64,000 nucleotides of DNA from Clostridia bacterium (GTDB taxonomy: Bacteria > Bacillota > Clostridia > Oscillospirales > CAG-272). The notes beneath the pieces were generated by a model, which saw only the letters and a list, made by a program, of their open reading frames with translations, was not told where the DNA came from and made no database searches. The stretch is from NCBI GenBank assembly GCA_017408585.1, contig JAFQUJ010000017.1:62001-126000 (forward strand). Reading direction: 5' to 3'. A program made the position numbers and the translations under genes. Shown here piece by piece: positions 1-8,762 of the stretch (its first letter is position 1; each line of letters starts with the position of its first letter).

Positions 1-404
1 GTGGCAATTATAAACACATCATCGCACTTAACCTTATCAATCCACGCTTGAACTGCCGATAGCTCCTCTTGACTTCCGTCTTGACAGGGGAACTTGTCAA
101 GGTCGTCGAGAAGTATGATTGACGGGGCGTTTTGCTGTGCCTCGGTAAAGACTCTTTCTATCTCTCTTATAAAGTCCCCGTCGCCCTTTGTTCTGCGTAG
201 AATATATGAATTTATGCCACACGCCTCAATCAAGGTATGCGCCATAAGTGATTTGCCAAGTCCGGGTGCGCCATTTATCAAAATTCCGTTGGGCATATTT
301 GCGCCCATTTTCTTGTAAATGTCACGATTTTGCACGATGTCGCAGATTTGCTTTAATTCGTCCTTAATTTTCTCATAGCCAATAATTTTTTCAAATGCTT
401 TCAT
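1..404 (-). CDS. AAA+ ATPase, N-terminal part (cut by window edge)
   Basis: Only the first 134 codons are inside the window; the rest lies beyond base 1. The peptide begins MKAFEKIIGYEKIK and shows a Walker A motif GAPGLGKS (about residues 45-52) and a Walker B motif IILLDDLD (about 96-103), separated by the usual distance. It is therefore an AAA+ ATPase of the FtsH/Cdc48 general type, which uses ATP to remodel a protein or complex. The start at 404 is supported by AGGAGAA a few bases upstream. It has an extended -10 promoter with an inverted repeat in its -35 region (444-480), so expression is probably repressor-controlled. The C-terminal domain that would name the partner or substrate is not visible. 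Confidence 0.85.
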   Translation of the reverse strand, partial: MKAFEKIIGYEKIKDELKQICDIVQNRDIYKKMGANMPNGILINGAPGLGKSLMAHTLIEACGINSYILRRTKGDGDFIREIERVFTEAQQNAPSIILLDDLDKFPCQDGSQEELSAVQAWIDKVKCDDVFIIA

Positions 405-699
405 TTTCTTTTCTCCTGTTCGTTTTGGTTTTGGTGTACTAATATTGTACCATTTCTTATGTGCTAAAAATGGCACATAAATGACGGTGGCGCGATTTTT
501 TTCGTAATTACGATTTTCAAGGAGAAATCGCTTATCTCCCTCAGCTGTTTTTTGATTGTAGCACAGCATAGGGTCAAAAGTCTACTACATTTTGGGACTT
601 TTTTTCGCCACAGGGTATCTTGTCATATTTTTGCGACACCAAGGGCGATTTTGAGAGGTTTTTTGAAAATTTTTTATCAAAAATCGCACACAGGGTATC
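405..699. other. Intergenic region with two copies of CACAGGGTATC
   Basis: No gene is convincing here. The stretch holds the promoter and operator of the AAA+ gene (444-480), another extended -10-like site on the minus strand (TGCTACAAT, plus-strand 555-563), and two exact direct copies of CACAGGGTATC at 609-619 and 689-699, 80 bases apart. Beyond that it is AT-rich, with short runs of T. Confidence 0.5.
444..480 (-). promoter_or_regulatory. Promoter with 8-bp inverted-repeat operator for the AAA+ gene
   Basis: On the minus strand the -10 is TACAAT (444-449) preceded by TGG (extended -10). Just upstream is a perfect inverted repeat, TTATGTGC / GCACATAA, with an 8-base spacer (457-480). It lies where a -35 box would be, so a bound dimeric repressor would block RNA polymerase. 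Which regulator binds is unknown. Confidence 0.55.
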
Positions 700-749
700 A
701 AAAAAGTGAGTAGCTCTGCTCTTTTACAAGAGCATTACTTACTCACTTA
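700..749 (-). terminator. Rho-independent terminator of the DUF4886 gene
   Basis: Arms AAGTGAGTA (704-712) and TACTCACTT (740-748) enclose an inner hairpin GCTCTT / AAGAGC. Read on the minus strand it is followed by a run of T, directly downstream of the stop at 791. Confidence 0.7.
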
Positions 750-790
750 TTTTTATTAATTTTTTGACTATAATAATTTATATTAGAAAA

Positions 791-1495
791 TCAAAGCGCC
801 TTTAGCTTTTCGATAATAGCGGGGTCTGTGCCCTCGGGTGCGAAGGCTACTGTTTTTTTGCTCTTGCCCGTAAAGAACTCGTACATTGTAAGTCCGGCAA
901 GGTATCTGCCATAATCAAGTGACAGATGGAAGCCATCACGATTTATTGACACTCCACCCTTCTCCTCGTTAAATTCGTCAAGCGCACGCGCCCTTTGAAT
1001 TGAGGTTGCGTTATCAATTATCGGCAAGGAATATTTTGATGTGATTTTACTTGTCGCCTCGACGATTTTTTCGTACATTAAATTTGTATCTCTATTATAG
1101 TATGGGAAGCCACCATGGTTTGATTTTGGGTCGTATGACCATGTTCTGTGGAACACAATTTTAGCATTTGGGCAAGCGCTCTTGATGTAGTCTATTACAT
1201 ATTTAATAAAAGGCTCATATGTCCATTCAATTCCGGAAAAATGGCTTACCTGTTGGATTGTGATAAAGTCCCATTGCGCAAGAGTTAGCGCCTCGTTTAT
1301 TGATTTCATTTCGAGCGCCTCGCCATCAAGCTGATACTCATAATATGCATTGTTTTCCTTGATATTGTTCATGTGCGTTTCAAGTGAGCAACCACCAATA
1401 TAGAGATTACGCACATAGATTTCGTCATTTGAGATTTGTCTTAGGTATCTTGTTGCGTCCTGTGAAAAGCTGTTTCCAATACATAATACATTCAT
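791..1495 (-). CDS. DUF4886 / SGNH-hydrolase-like protein
   Basis: The 234-residue protein opens with VLCIGNSFSQDA, the block-I GNSFS signature of the SGNH/GDSL hydrolase fold as found in DUF4886 proteins. Near the C-terminus, DGFHLSLDYGRYLAG carries the His of block V that completes such active sites. No signal peptide is visible, so it appears cytoplasmic. Members are assumed to be esterases or deacetylases acting on carbohydrate esters; the substrate cannot be read from the sequence. It is transcribed alone from a clear promoter (1529-1557) and ends at its own terminator. The ATG at 1495 is the first residue of the conserved core, although the ribosome binding site (GAGGG) is modest. Confidence 0.75.
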   Translation of the reverse strand: MNVLCIGNSFSQDATRYLRQISNDEIYVRNLYIGGCSLETHMNNIKENNAYYEYQLDGEALEMKSINEALTLAQWDFITIQQVSHFSGIEWTYEPFIKYVIDYIKSACPNAKIVFHRTWSYDPKSNHGGFPYYNRDTNLMYEKIVEATSKITSKYSLPIIDNATSIQRARALDEFNEEKGGVSINRDGFHLSLDYGRYLAGLTMYEFFTGKSKKTVAFAPEGTDPAIIEKLKAL

Positions 1496-1528
1496 TTTTC
1501 AAGCCCTCTTTTCGTCTTTTATAGCTAT

Positions 1529-1557
1529 ATTTTATCACTCCATTGGGCGTTTTTCAA
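1529..1557 (-). promoter_or_regulatory. Sigma-A promoter of the DUF4886 gene
   Basis: Minus strand: TTGAAA (1552-1557), 17-base spacer, TAAAAT (1529-1534) preceded by TGA, an extended -10. Confidence 0.65.
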
Positions 1558-1728
1558 GCCTTAGACGCAAAAATCACGCCTTGTCTTGATTTTTTGTTTT
1601 TCCTTTTAATATATGTGTATTATTGCTCATTTTTGGCAATACTTTAACAAAAGAGCTATGTCACAGCTAGGCGTATTTAACGGTATAAATTATGGTTGTG
1701 TCAGAGCCTAAACAAAAACGAGGTACTT

Positions 1729-3360
1729 ATGATAAAATTCAAGGGCAAGGGCGCGTATGGCGCTATCGCAATCGGTAGGGCAAAAATCCTGAAGGGATAC
1801 AGCACGAGGGTTAAGCGCATCAAGGTAGCAAGCGTTGAGGGCGAGCTATTACGCCTTAATGATGCCAAGGCACTAGCGCGCGAGCAGTTAAATGAGATTT
1901 ATAACAGGGCAAGGGCCGAGGTAGGCGACGAGAGCGCGCAAATTTTCCAAATACATCTAATGATGCTTGATGACGAGGATTTTTGCGAGCTTATAGCCAA
2001 CACCATTTGCACAGAGGGGGTAAACGCCGAGTGGGCGGTGAGTGTGGCAAGGGAGCGCTTTTCTGCTCTTTTTTCGTCGATGGACGATCCCTATATGAGA
2101 GCGAGAGCAAGCGATATCGAGGACATTTCAAGACGGTTAATTCAATGCCTTGAAAATGGTGCGAGTGGTGAAAAAATAAGCGAGAAATCAATCATTTGCG
2201 CAAGCGATTTGTCACCTAGCGAAACGATTTTGCTAGGCAAGGACACTATTCTCGGCTTCGCTACTGCGCTCGGTTCAGAGAGCTCTCATACTGCCATTTT
2301 AGCGCGCAATATGGCAATTCCCGCAGTTGTTTCGCTAGGTGACAGATTTTTGTCCTGTGTTAGCGATGGCGATTTGCTTTGCGTTGATGGCTATACGGGC
2401 GAGGTCATTATAAATCCCGACCCAAAAACGCTTGAGGCTCTCAAGGTGCGACAGAGTGAGGACATGGCGGTGCGAGCGCTTTTAGAGGAACTACGAGGGC
2501 TTGACAGCGTAAGCCTAGATGGCACAAGGGTCAAGCTTTTTGCCAATGTTGGAAGCGTGCGTGAGGTCGAGGAGGCGATTAAAAACGATGCCGAGGGAAT
2601 AGGGCTTTTCAGAAGCGAGTTTTTGTATCTTGGACGCGACTCTCTTCCTAGTGAGGACGAGCAATTCGAGGCTTACAGGGGAGCGCTTTTGGCGTCGAAC
2701 GGGCGTCTTACCATAATACGCACGCTCGATATCGGAGCTGACAAAAGAGCGCCATATCTTGACCTTCCCAAAGAGGAAAATCCTGCGCTTGGGCTTCGCG
2801 CAATACGAATTTGCCTTCGCTATCCCGAGATTTTTAGGTGTCAGCTACGCGCGCTTCTGCGTGCAAGCGTTCACGGGCGACTTGGCATTATGTTTCCTAT
2901 GATAACGAGCAAGGACGAGCTTGAAATGAGCCTAGATATATACAATGATGTAAAAAGGGAGCTTTTAGAGAGTGGCGTGAGCGTGTCCAATAATATCGAG
3001 CTGGGAATTATGATAGAAACTCCGGCGTCGGCGCTAATTAGCGAGGAGCTAGCCCCGTTAGTTGACTTTTTCAGCGTTGGCACAAATGACTTAACGCAAT
3101 ATACGCTTGCGTGTGACAGGCAAAGCTCCTCTCTTGATGATTTTTGCGACACTCATCACGAGGCGATATTTAAGCTGATTGAGATGGCGACAAGGAGCAT
3201 TCACGAAAATGGTGGGTGGATAGGAATTTGTGGGGAGCTGGGGGGTGACCTTTCGCTTACTGAGCGATTTTTAAGAATTGGAATTGACGAGCTTTCCGTA
3301 CCCTCCAGCTATATTTTAAAGCTTCGTGACAGGATAAGAAAAATAGACCTTTCTAAATAA
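1729..3360 (+). CDS. ptsI: Phosphoenolpyruvate-protein phosphotransferase (PTS enzyme I)
   Basis: Enzyme I takes phosphate from phosphoenolpyruvate and passes it to HPr, starting the sugar phosphotransferase chain in the cytoplasm. The 543-residue protein has the phosphohistidine signature GSESSHTAILAR (active His about residue 187), the PEP-binding barrel with GLFRSEFLY, NPALGLRAIR and VGTNDLTQYTLACDR, and the C-terminal catalytic GICGELGGD. ATG 1729 is chosen over the upstream in-frame TTG (1696) because GAGGT sits 5 bases before it and the protein then begins at the conserved GKGAYGAIAIG region. It stands alone: no ptsH or enzyme II gene is nearby, so those must lie elsewhere. It is slightly shorter than the usual 570 residues but complete in motifs. 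Confidence 0.95.
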   Translation: MIKFKGKGAYGAIAIGRAKILKGYSTRVKRIKVASVEGELLRLNDAKALAREQLNEIYNRARAEVGDESAQIFQIHLMMLDDEDFCELIANTICTEGVNAEWAVSVARERFSALFSSMDDPYMRARASDIEDISRRLIQCLENGASGEKISEKSIICASDLSPSETILLGKDTILGFATALGSESSHTAILARNMAIPAVVSLGDRFLSCVSDGDLLCVDGYTGEVIINPDPKTLEALKVRQSEDMAVRALLEELRGLDSVSLDGTRVKLFANVGSVREVEEAIKNDAEGIGLFRSEFLYLGRDSLPSEDEQFEAYRGALLASNGRLTIIRTLDIGADKRAPYLDLPKEENPALGLRAIRICLRYPEIFRCQLRALLRASVHGRLGIMFPMITSKDELEMSLDIYNDVKRELLESGVSVSNNIELGIMIETPASALISEELAPLVDFFSVGTNDLTQYTLACDRQSSSLDDFCDTHHEAIFKLIEMATRSIHENGGWIGICGELGGDLSLTERFLRIGIDELSVPSSYILKLRDRIRKIDLSK

Positions 3361-3412
3361 TTTATTTGCTTTAATTAAATATATGTTAATATGTTCATAT
3401 ATTTTATTAAAT

Positions 3413-3440
3413 AAAAAATCCGCTTGTTAAGCGGATTTTT
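3413..3440. terminator. Bidirectional terminator between ptsI and the convergent lipoprotein gene
   Basis: AATCCGCTT-GTT-AAGCGGATT hairpin with A-run before and T-run after, so it can serve both converging transcripts. Confidence 0.85.
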
Positions 3441-3478
3441 CTTGTTTTTTGGTTTTTATATATGAGCGATAACTCATA

Positions 3479-5692
3479 TTATTTCCACAAAACCCCATCT
3501 AAATTAAGAATATCGCCATTCTCAGCTGATGCGCTAAGTGTTGCCGAGCTATCACCTAAAACGATAACATATGCAGAAATTGACACCGGCATTTTTATTA
3601 TCGCCATGGCATCGCCTATTTCTGCGCTTAGGTATTGACCTGTGCTAAGAGACATTGTTTTCTTTGTGCCAATGCTTGAAAAGTTAGACGCGTGCGTTGC
3701 CTCGCTCGACATTCCGCCCTGTGGCATAATAGCGATTACCTGTCCGCCCGTGTATGAGTAGCCCGCCTCTGTATCAATCGCCGAATTGCCACCCGAGGTT
3801 GTAATAACAACTGTCCTTCCTCCCTCAAAGCAAATTCCTGCGTACGATGCCCTTGAGTTTGTATCAAGTCCATCACCACTACAATAAACATACAGCTCAC
3901 CGCCCTTTATGGTAATGGCTGTGCCTTGCGTCGATGTGGCGTTCATTCCGTCGTCCCTTGCGATAACAGAAACGCTTCCACCCACAAGCGTTATCGTGCT
4001 TCCCTCGACACCCTCGTATGAGTTTTCCACTCTTATGCTTCCGTCATTTATCAAAAGCTCGCCATCTGCGTGAATTCCATCATCATTTGAGTACAAGGTG
4101 AGCGTGCCACCGTTTATTGTGATTTTGCCGAGTGGGCTTTCACCATTTTCAAGTGTGTCTGTGTTTTTTGCGTGGAGCGCATCATCATATGATTTTATAT
4201 TTATTTCGCCCGCGTTTACAACAATCTGATTTGACGCCTTAATTCCCTTTGTGGAATATTCGCCCTTGTCGCTATTGCCCTCCTGCATTCCACCCATTCC
4301 ACCAAAGCCACCACCTACGCTTGTGGTGTAATTTGTCCATGAGTAGCCAAGGGACGAGCCTCTATTGCTTAATGCGATTGTATCATATGCGTCATTTAGG
4401 CTCATATAGTCGGAGCAAGCAAGATAATCGTCCTCTTGGGATAGCGCCATGTCGCTTGAATAGATAAAGAACATAAGCTTTTCGTAGCTTGACCTTTTGG
4501 GAAACGAATAGTAATAGTAGGTGCTTCTGCCACCCGAGGCGCTAGAATGATATTCGGCGTTTACCCATTCGATATCGCTATCGCTATTATAGTATTTTAC
4601 AGAATATTTATATGCGTTACTGCTAAATCGTATATAGTATAGCTCCTCGTCAAGCTCGTCCTCGGTTACCTCGCCTGAATAGCTTGAATATTTATCCGTG
4701 TAGATATTTAAGACTGTGCCCTCGTTTATTACGACATCATAAGAGGCGTCAATTCCATCACACGCGCTATAAAGCTCGCACGCAGAACCCGTTATAACGA
4801 CACCTCCCCTTTGATTTCCTTTAGATGACAGGTCGCTATTTGTTGTCTTTATTGCATCACCCGATTTTGCAATTAGGGTAAGGGATGTGTCTGTAATTTC
4901 AATTCCGTCATTACCCTTTAAGGCATTATCCTGACAGATGACAAGAAGGGTTAGGTTTTTAATTTGAAGGTCCTTCTTCGAGTGTACTCCGTTATTTTCC
5001 TCAGACACTAGTTTAAGAGTGCCCCTTCCGCCGATTTCAAGGTCGATAAGAGAGTGAATTGCGCCACTATAAAGCGTTTCGTCGCTCTCATCAATTTTGG
5101 CTCTGTTATCGTAAATGTAGCTTGATGTGTCTTTTTTCGCCTGTATTTTGACCTCGTTACCACTCAAAATCGTTATTGGGCTCGTGGTGTCGCTTGATAT
5201 TATCATATCGCTTAGCTCAAGCTCCAGCTTATAGTCATTTACAATATCAATTACTATCGCACCATTTAGCTTTCCGCTAATTTGATATACGCTATCCTCG
5301 TTAAGCTCGCCAAAGGTGAGAATATTGTTTTCAAGCGTGTAGGCGTTTTGAGTGCCCGATACATATACAATTTTTATATCCTCGGGTGTGGTTTCGCCCT
5401 CGATTATGCCATCATACGCACCAAGCGATTCAAGCTCCGTGCCATAGGCGCTCTCGCTTTGGGTGGGAGGTGTGGCTGTATTCGGGGTGCTTGGCGCTCC
5501 TGCCTGCCCTTTATTTCCCGTATCATTTGGTGGCATACTCGGGGCAAGTTGCTCGCCATCAGCATTTGGAAAGCTCGGGAAAAATCCACCGCTCTCGCTC
5601 TGCGTTCCCATCGCGCCTAAGCCTGTGGGCGTGCAAGCCACAAGCATAAGTGAAATTAATATTAAAATAGTCACAAAGCCCTTTATTTTCAT
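3479..5692 (-). CDS. Cthe_2159-type carbohydrate-binding beta-helix lipoprotein
   Basis: A 737-residue secreted lipoprotein: hydrophobic signal peptide and lipobox LVAC with Cys at residue 20, followed by a Ser/Pro/Gly-rich linker. The rest is made of right-handed beta-helix-like rungs such as INGGTLTLYSNDDGIHADG and INDGSIRVENSYEGVEGS, with repeated DD/DG turns. This is the pattern of the Cthe_2159 family (PF14262), whose founding member binds acidic polysaccharide and calcium. It probably holds polysaccharide at the cell surface or acts as a scaffold. A Gly/Met-rich insert (GGGFGGMGGMQ) lies in the middle. It converges on ptsI. The start is supported by AAAGGAG upstream. Confidence 0.85.
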   Translation of the reverse strand: MKIKGFVTILILISLMLVACTPTGLGAMGTQSESGGFFPSFPNADGEQLAPSMPPNDTGNKGQAGAPSTPNTATPPTQSESAYGTELESLGAYDGIIEGETTPEDIKIVYVSGTQNAYTLENNILTFGELNEDSVYQISGKLNGAIVIDIVNDYKLELELSDMIISSDTTSPITILSGNEVKIQAKKDTSSYIYDNRAKIDESDETLYSGAIHSLIDLEIGGRGTLKLVSEENNGVHSKKDLQIKNLTLLVICQDNALKGNDGIEITDTSLTLIAKSGDAIKTTNSDLSSKGNQRGGVVITGSACELYSACDGIDASYDVVINEGTVLNIYTDKYSSYSGEVTEDELDEELYYIRFSSNAYKYSVKYYNSDSDIEWVNAEYHSSASGGRSTYYYYSFPKRSSYEKLMFFIYSSDMALSQEDDYLACSDYMSLNDAYDTIALSNRGSSLGYSWTNYTTSVGGGFGGMGGMQEGNSDKGEYSTKGIKASNQIVVNAGEINIKSYDDALHAKNTDTLENGESPLGKITINGGTLTLYSNDDGIHADGELLINDGSIRVENSYEGVEGSTITLVGGSVSVIARDDGMNATSTQGTAITIKGGELYVYCSGDGLDTNSRASYAGICFEGGRTVVITTSGGNSAIDTEAGYSYTGGQVIAIMPQGGMSSEATHASNFSSIGTKKTMSLSTGQYLSAEIGDAMAIIKMPVSISAYVIVLGDSSATLSASAENGDILNLDGVLWK

Positions 5693-5749
5693 AGTGCTCT
5701 CCTTTGCGTTCTTTTATGGCTATTTTATCATATCTTCCTAAATTTTTGC

Positions 5750-5784
5750 TAAAAGAAATCGGCTTTTTAGAGCCGATTTTTCTT
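5750..5784 (-). terminator. Terminator of the pyruvate kinase gene
   Basis: AAATCGGCT / AGCCGATTT hairpin (5756-5779) with T-rich flanks on both strands, just past the pyk stop. Confidence 0.8.
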
Positions 5785-7196
5785 TTATATAGTTTCCATT
5801 CTAATTGTGTTTGTGTTTCCGCTAGCACCTGTTTGAGAACCACCGGTGATAACGATTTTATCGCCAATCGCAAGGCCGAGCTTATCCTTAACCAGCTTCT
5901 TTGCGGTATAGAACAGCACCTCAATTTGTGGGTAAACCTCACACATAACAGGGATTACGCCCCATGATAGTGCAAGCTGATGCCATGTCTTTTCGCTAAC
6001 TGTAAGTCCTACAATATCAACAGGTGAACGGAAGCGTGATACCATTCTTGCGGTCATACCCGACATTGAGCAAACAACGATTGCCTTTGCACCGATATCC
6101 ATCGCCATTCCACACACGGAGTGCGAGATTGCGTCCATTGAATTCTTAATTCTAAAATCTGTTGTGTAGAAAATCCTTCTGTAATCAACATTCTTTTCAG
6201 CCTGCTCTGCAATCTTTGCCATTGTTTGTACTGTGAGAACAGGGTATTTGCCCGCAGCGGTTTCGCCCGATAGCATAATTGCACTTGTGCCATCAAAAAC
6301 TGCGTTAGCAACATCGGAAATCTCCGCTCTTGTCGGGCGTGGATTTGTTGTCATGCTTTCGAGCATTTCGGTTGCGGTAATAACTCGCTTACCGAGCATA
6401 CGGCATTTGGTGATAATCTTCTTTTGGATTGCAGGCACTTCCTCGAATGGAATTTCAACGCCCATATCTCCACGGCCAATCATAATTCCGTCGCACTCGG
6501 AGCAAATAGACTCGATATTATCAACTCAGATTGATTTTCAATCTTTGCAATAATGCCGATATTGGTTGCGCCATTCGCCTTTAAAAACTCCTTGACATCG
6601 AGCACATCCTGTACTCTTGAAACGAATGAGCACGCTATGTATTCAAAATCGTTTTCGATAGCGAAAAGAAGGTCTCTTTTATCCTGCTCGCTAAGATATA
6701 CCTGATTCATTACCTGTCCCGGGAAGCTCATGCTCTTACGATTTGAAATCTCACCGCCCGCAACAATTTTACAAACAATTTCGGTATCCTCGATTTTTTC
6801 AACCTTAAACACCAAAAGTCCGTTATTTACAAGAATTGTATCGCCAACATCAAGCTCAGCATTAAGATTTTTGTAGCTTACTGATACGATAGTGCTATTG
6901 CCTACAATATCACGAGTTGTAAAGGTGAATGTATCGCCCTCCTTTATCGTTTCCTTGCCATTTTCAAATGTGCCGATACGATATTCGGGGCCCTTTGTGT
7001 CAAGCATAATAGCAAGAGGAATATTCAGCTCACGACGCACACGCTTTAGCATATCAACATTACGCTGATGATCCTCGTGAGTTCCGTGTGAAAAGTTAAG
7101 CCTTGCAACATTCATTCCGGCAAGAGCCATTTGTGTTAGTGTCGCCTCGTTGTTACACGCAGGACCGATTGTGCATACGATTTTAGTTTTTCTCAT
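5785..7196 (-). pseudogene. pyk: Pyruvate kinase, split by a one-base frameshift
   Basis: Pyruvate kinase makes ATP and pyruvate from phosphoenolpyruvate and ADP, the last step of glycolysis. The N-terminal half (start 7196, MRKTKIVCTIGPACNNE) runs normally through the beta-barrel and B domain up to IIAKIENQS, then shifts frame and soon stops. The other frame resumes exactly at the next expected residues (VDNIESICSECDGIMIGRGDMG, read from 6525) and continues to a normal C-terminus ending RMETI at 5785. Together they make about 470 residues, the usual length. The break is at 6525-6528, where TCTGAGTT should be something like TCTGGAGTT. With a single break in an otherwise intact essential-type gene, a sequencing or assembly error is more likely than real decay. 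Promoter at 7230-7258. Confidence 0.9.
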
Positions 7197-7229
7197 AGTT
7201 TTCGCCTTCTTTTTTTGTTCATTATATAA

Positions 7230-7258
7230 ATTTTATCACATTACACTTATCTTTTCAA
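7230..7258 (-). promoter_or_regulatory. Sigma-A promoter of pyk
   Basis: Minus strand TTGAAA (7253-7258), 17 bases, TAAAAT (7230-7235) with an extended TGA. Confidence 0.6.
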
Positions 7259-7302
7259 TATATTAATGTTAAAATTTTGCGACAGGATAAAAATTTTTTC
7301 TG

Positions 7303-7331
7303 TTGCGCGATGGAATTATATATGCTAAAAT
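7303..7331 (+). promoter_or_regulatory. Sigma-A promoter of rmuC
   Basis: TTGCGC (7303-7308), 17-base spacer, TAAAAT (7326-7331) preceded by TGC. It lies about 40 bases before the coding start. Confidence 0.55.
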
Positions 7332-7372
7332 AAGATTAGAAAATACAGCGGTACAGCCCACAAGGAGAATTT

Positions 7373-8665
7373 ATGGAAGCACTTTTAATTATTAGTATTA
7401 TTCTTAGCTTTGTTGCTCTTATCGGTGTTGGCGTCTTGCTTTTTAAGCTAAGAGGTCAAGAAAAAATAAACGAGAGCGCACTCAGCCTTGCAATCGGCAA
7501 GGCGCTGGGTGATTTTGGTGGAGCAATTTCAAGAGAGGTAGCGTCATCGAATAGCGCTCTTACGCTTTCGATAAAGAGCGAAATCGAGCATCTAACGAGC
7601 GAGATAAGGGTGCTTGGCGAGCGTGGCTCGTCAAATCATATTGCGATAATCAACACCTTAAACGAGAGCTTCAAGGGCGTTTTAGAGGCAAACCGGAAAA
7701 ACAGCGAGGCAATTCTTAGCAAGGTGAGTGAGGGGCTTGAGGCAATCCGTCAGCAGACGAAGGAGCGCCTTGACGAAATCCAAAGGGCAGTTGATGAAAA
7801 GCTTGATGCTACGCTTAGCGCAAGGCTTAAGGCATCGTTTGACAATGTGATAAAGCAGATTGCCGATGTCAATGTTGCGGTGGGCGAGATAAAGGTGCTT
7901 GCAAGTGATGTAAGCTCCCTTAATCGTGTGCTGACAAATGTCAAAACAAAGGGTATTGTGGGCGAGATTGCGCTCGAAAACATTATTTGCGAGATACTCA
8001 CCCCCGACCAATACGAAACGAATTTTGTCACCAAGGCAGGCACGCACGACCCTGTTGAATTTGCAATTAAGATGCCCGGCAAGAGTGACTCGTTTGTGTA
8101 TTTGCCAATTGATGCGAAGTTTCCGTTAGAGGCATATCACGAGATGCGAGACGCCTCTGACGAGCTTGACAAGGAAAGATACGAGAGTGCGAAAAAATCT
8201 CTTCGCTCACTTCTTAAGCAGTTTGCCAAGAAAATTCACGATAAGTATATTGACCCACCTACAACAACTGATTTTGCCATTATGTTTTTGCCTATCGAGG
8301 GGCTTTATGTCGAGGCGCTTAATATGGGACTTTTCGAGGAGCTTCAGCGAGAGTACAAGATAAACATAGCAGGGCCGTCAACCCTTGGAGCGCTACTCAA
8401 TGCACTTCAAATGGGCTTTAGGTCTATGATAATTCAAAAGCGCACCTCACAGGTATTTGAGCTACTGGGCGCAATAAAAACGGAATTTGGTAGATTTGGA
8501 GAGGTGCTTGCGAAGGCGCAGAAAAAGTTCGAGGAGGCAGGCGTGGAGCTTGAAAGGCTTGTCGGCACAAGAACGAGAATGATAAATGCCAAGCTCCGTG
8601 AAATCACAGCGCTTGACGATGACCTAGCCGATGCAATTCTTTGCCCACCCGATGACGAGGAATAG
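7373..8665 (+). CDS. rmuC: DNA recombination protein RmuC
   Basis: RmuC-family proteins are membrane-anchored nuclease-like proteins that limit inversions and rearrangements between short inverted repeats. The 430-residue product has one N-terminal membrane helix (about residues 3-27), a long coiled coil (about 70-170), and the conserved RmuC domain with GIVGEIALENII, PIDAKFPLEAY, FLPIEGLYVEAL and AGPSTLGALLNALQMGF. Length and domain order are typical. AAGGAG lies ideally before ATG 7373. It is transcribed alone and converges with the phosphatase gene at a shared terminator. Confidence 0.93.
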   Translation: MEALLIISIILSFVALIGVGVLLFKLRGQEKINESALSLAIGKALGDFGGAISREVASSNSALTLSIKSEIEHLTSEIRVLGERGSSNHIAIINTLNESFKGVLEANRKNSEAILSKVSEGLEAIRQQTKERLDEIQRAVDEKLDATLSARLKASFDNVIKQIADVNVAVGEIKVLASDVSSLNRVLTNVKTKGIVGEIALENIICEILTPDQYETNFVTKAGTHDPVEFAIKMPGKSDSFVYLPIDAKFPLEAYHEMRDASDELDKERYESAKKSLRSLLKQFAKKIHDKYIDPPTTTDFAIMFLPIEGLYVEALNMGLFEELQREYKINIAGPSTLGALLNALQMGFRSMIIQKRTSQVFELLGAIKTEFGRFGEVLAKAQKKFEEAGVELERLVGTRTRMINAKLREITALDDDLADAILCPPDDEE

Positions 8666-8694
8666 CGCACCCTGTGTCGCATTAGCTCAAATTT

Positions 8695-8750
8695 AAAACG
8701 CCCCGACTGCGTTCACCTTGACGGAGAACACGCATTGGGGCGTTTGTTTT
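8695..8750. terminator. Bidirectional terminator between rmuC and the phosphatase gene
   Basis: Arms AAAACGCCCC (8695-8704) and GGGGCGTTT (8737-8745) with an additional inner pairing TGCGTT / AAC.CGCA, flanked by A and T runs. Confidence 0.75.
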
Positions 8751-8762
8751 TAAGATTATAGC

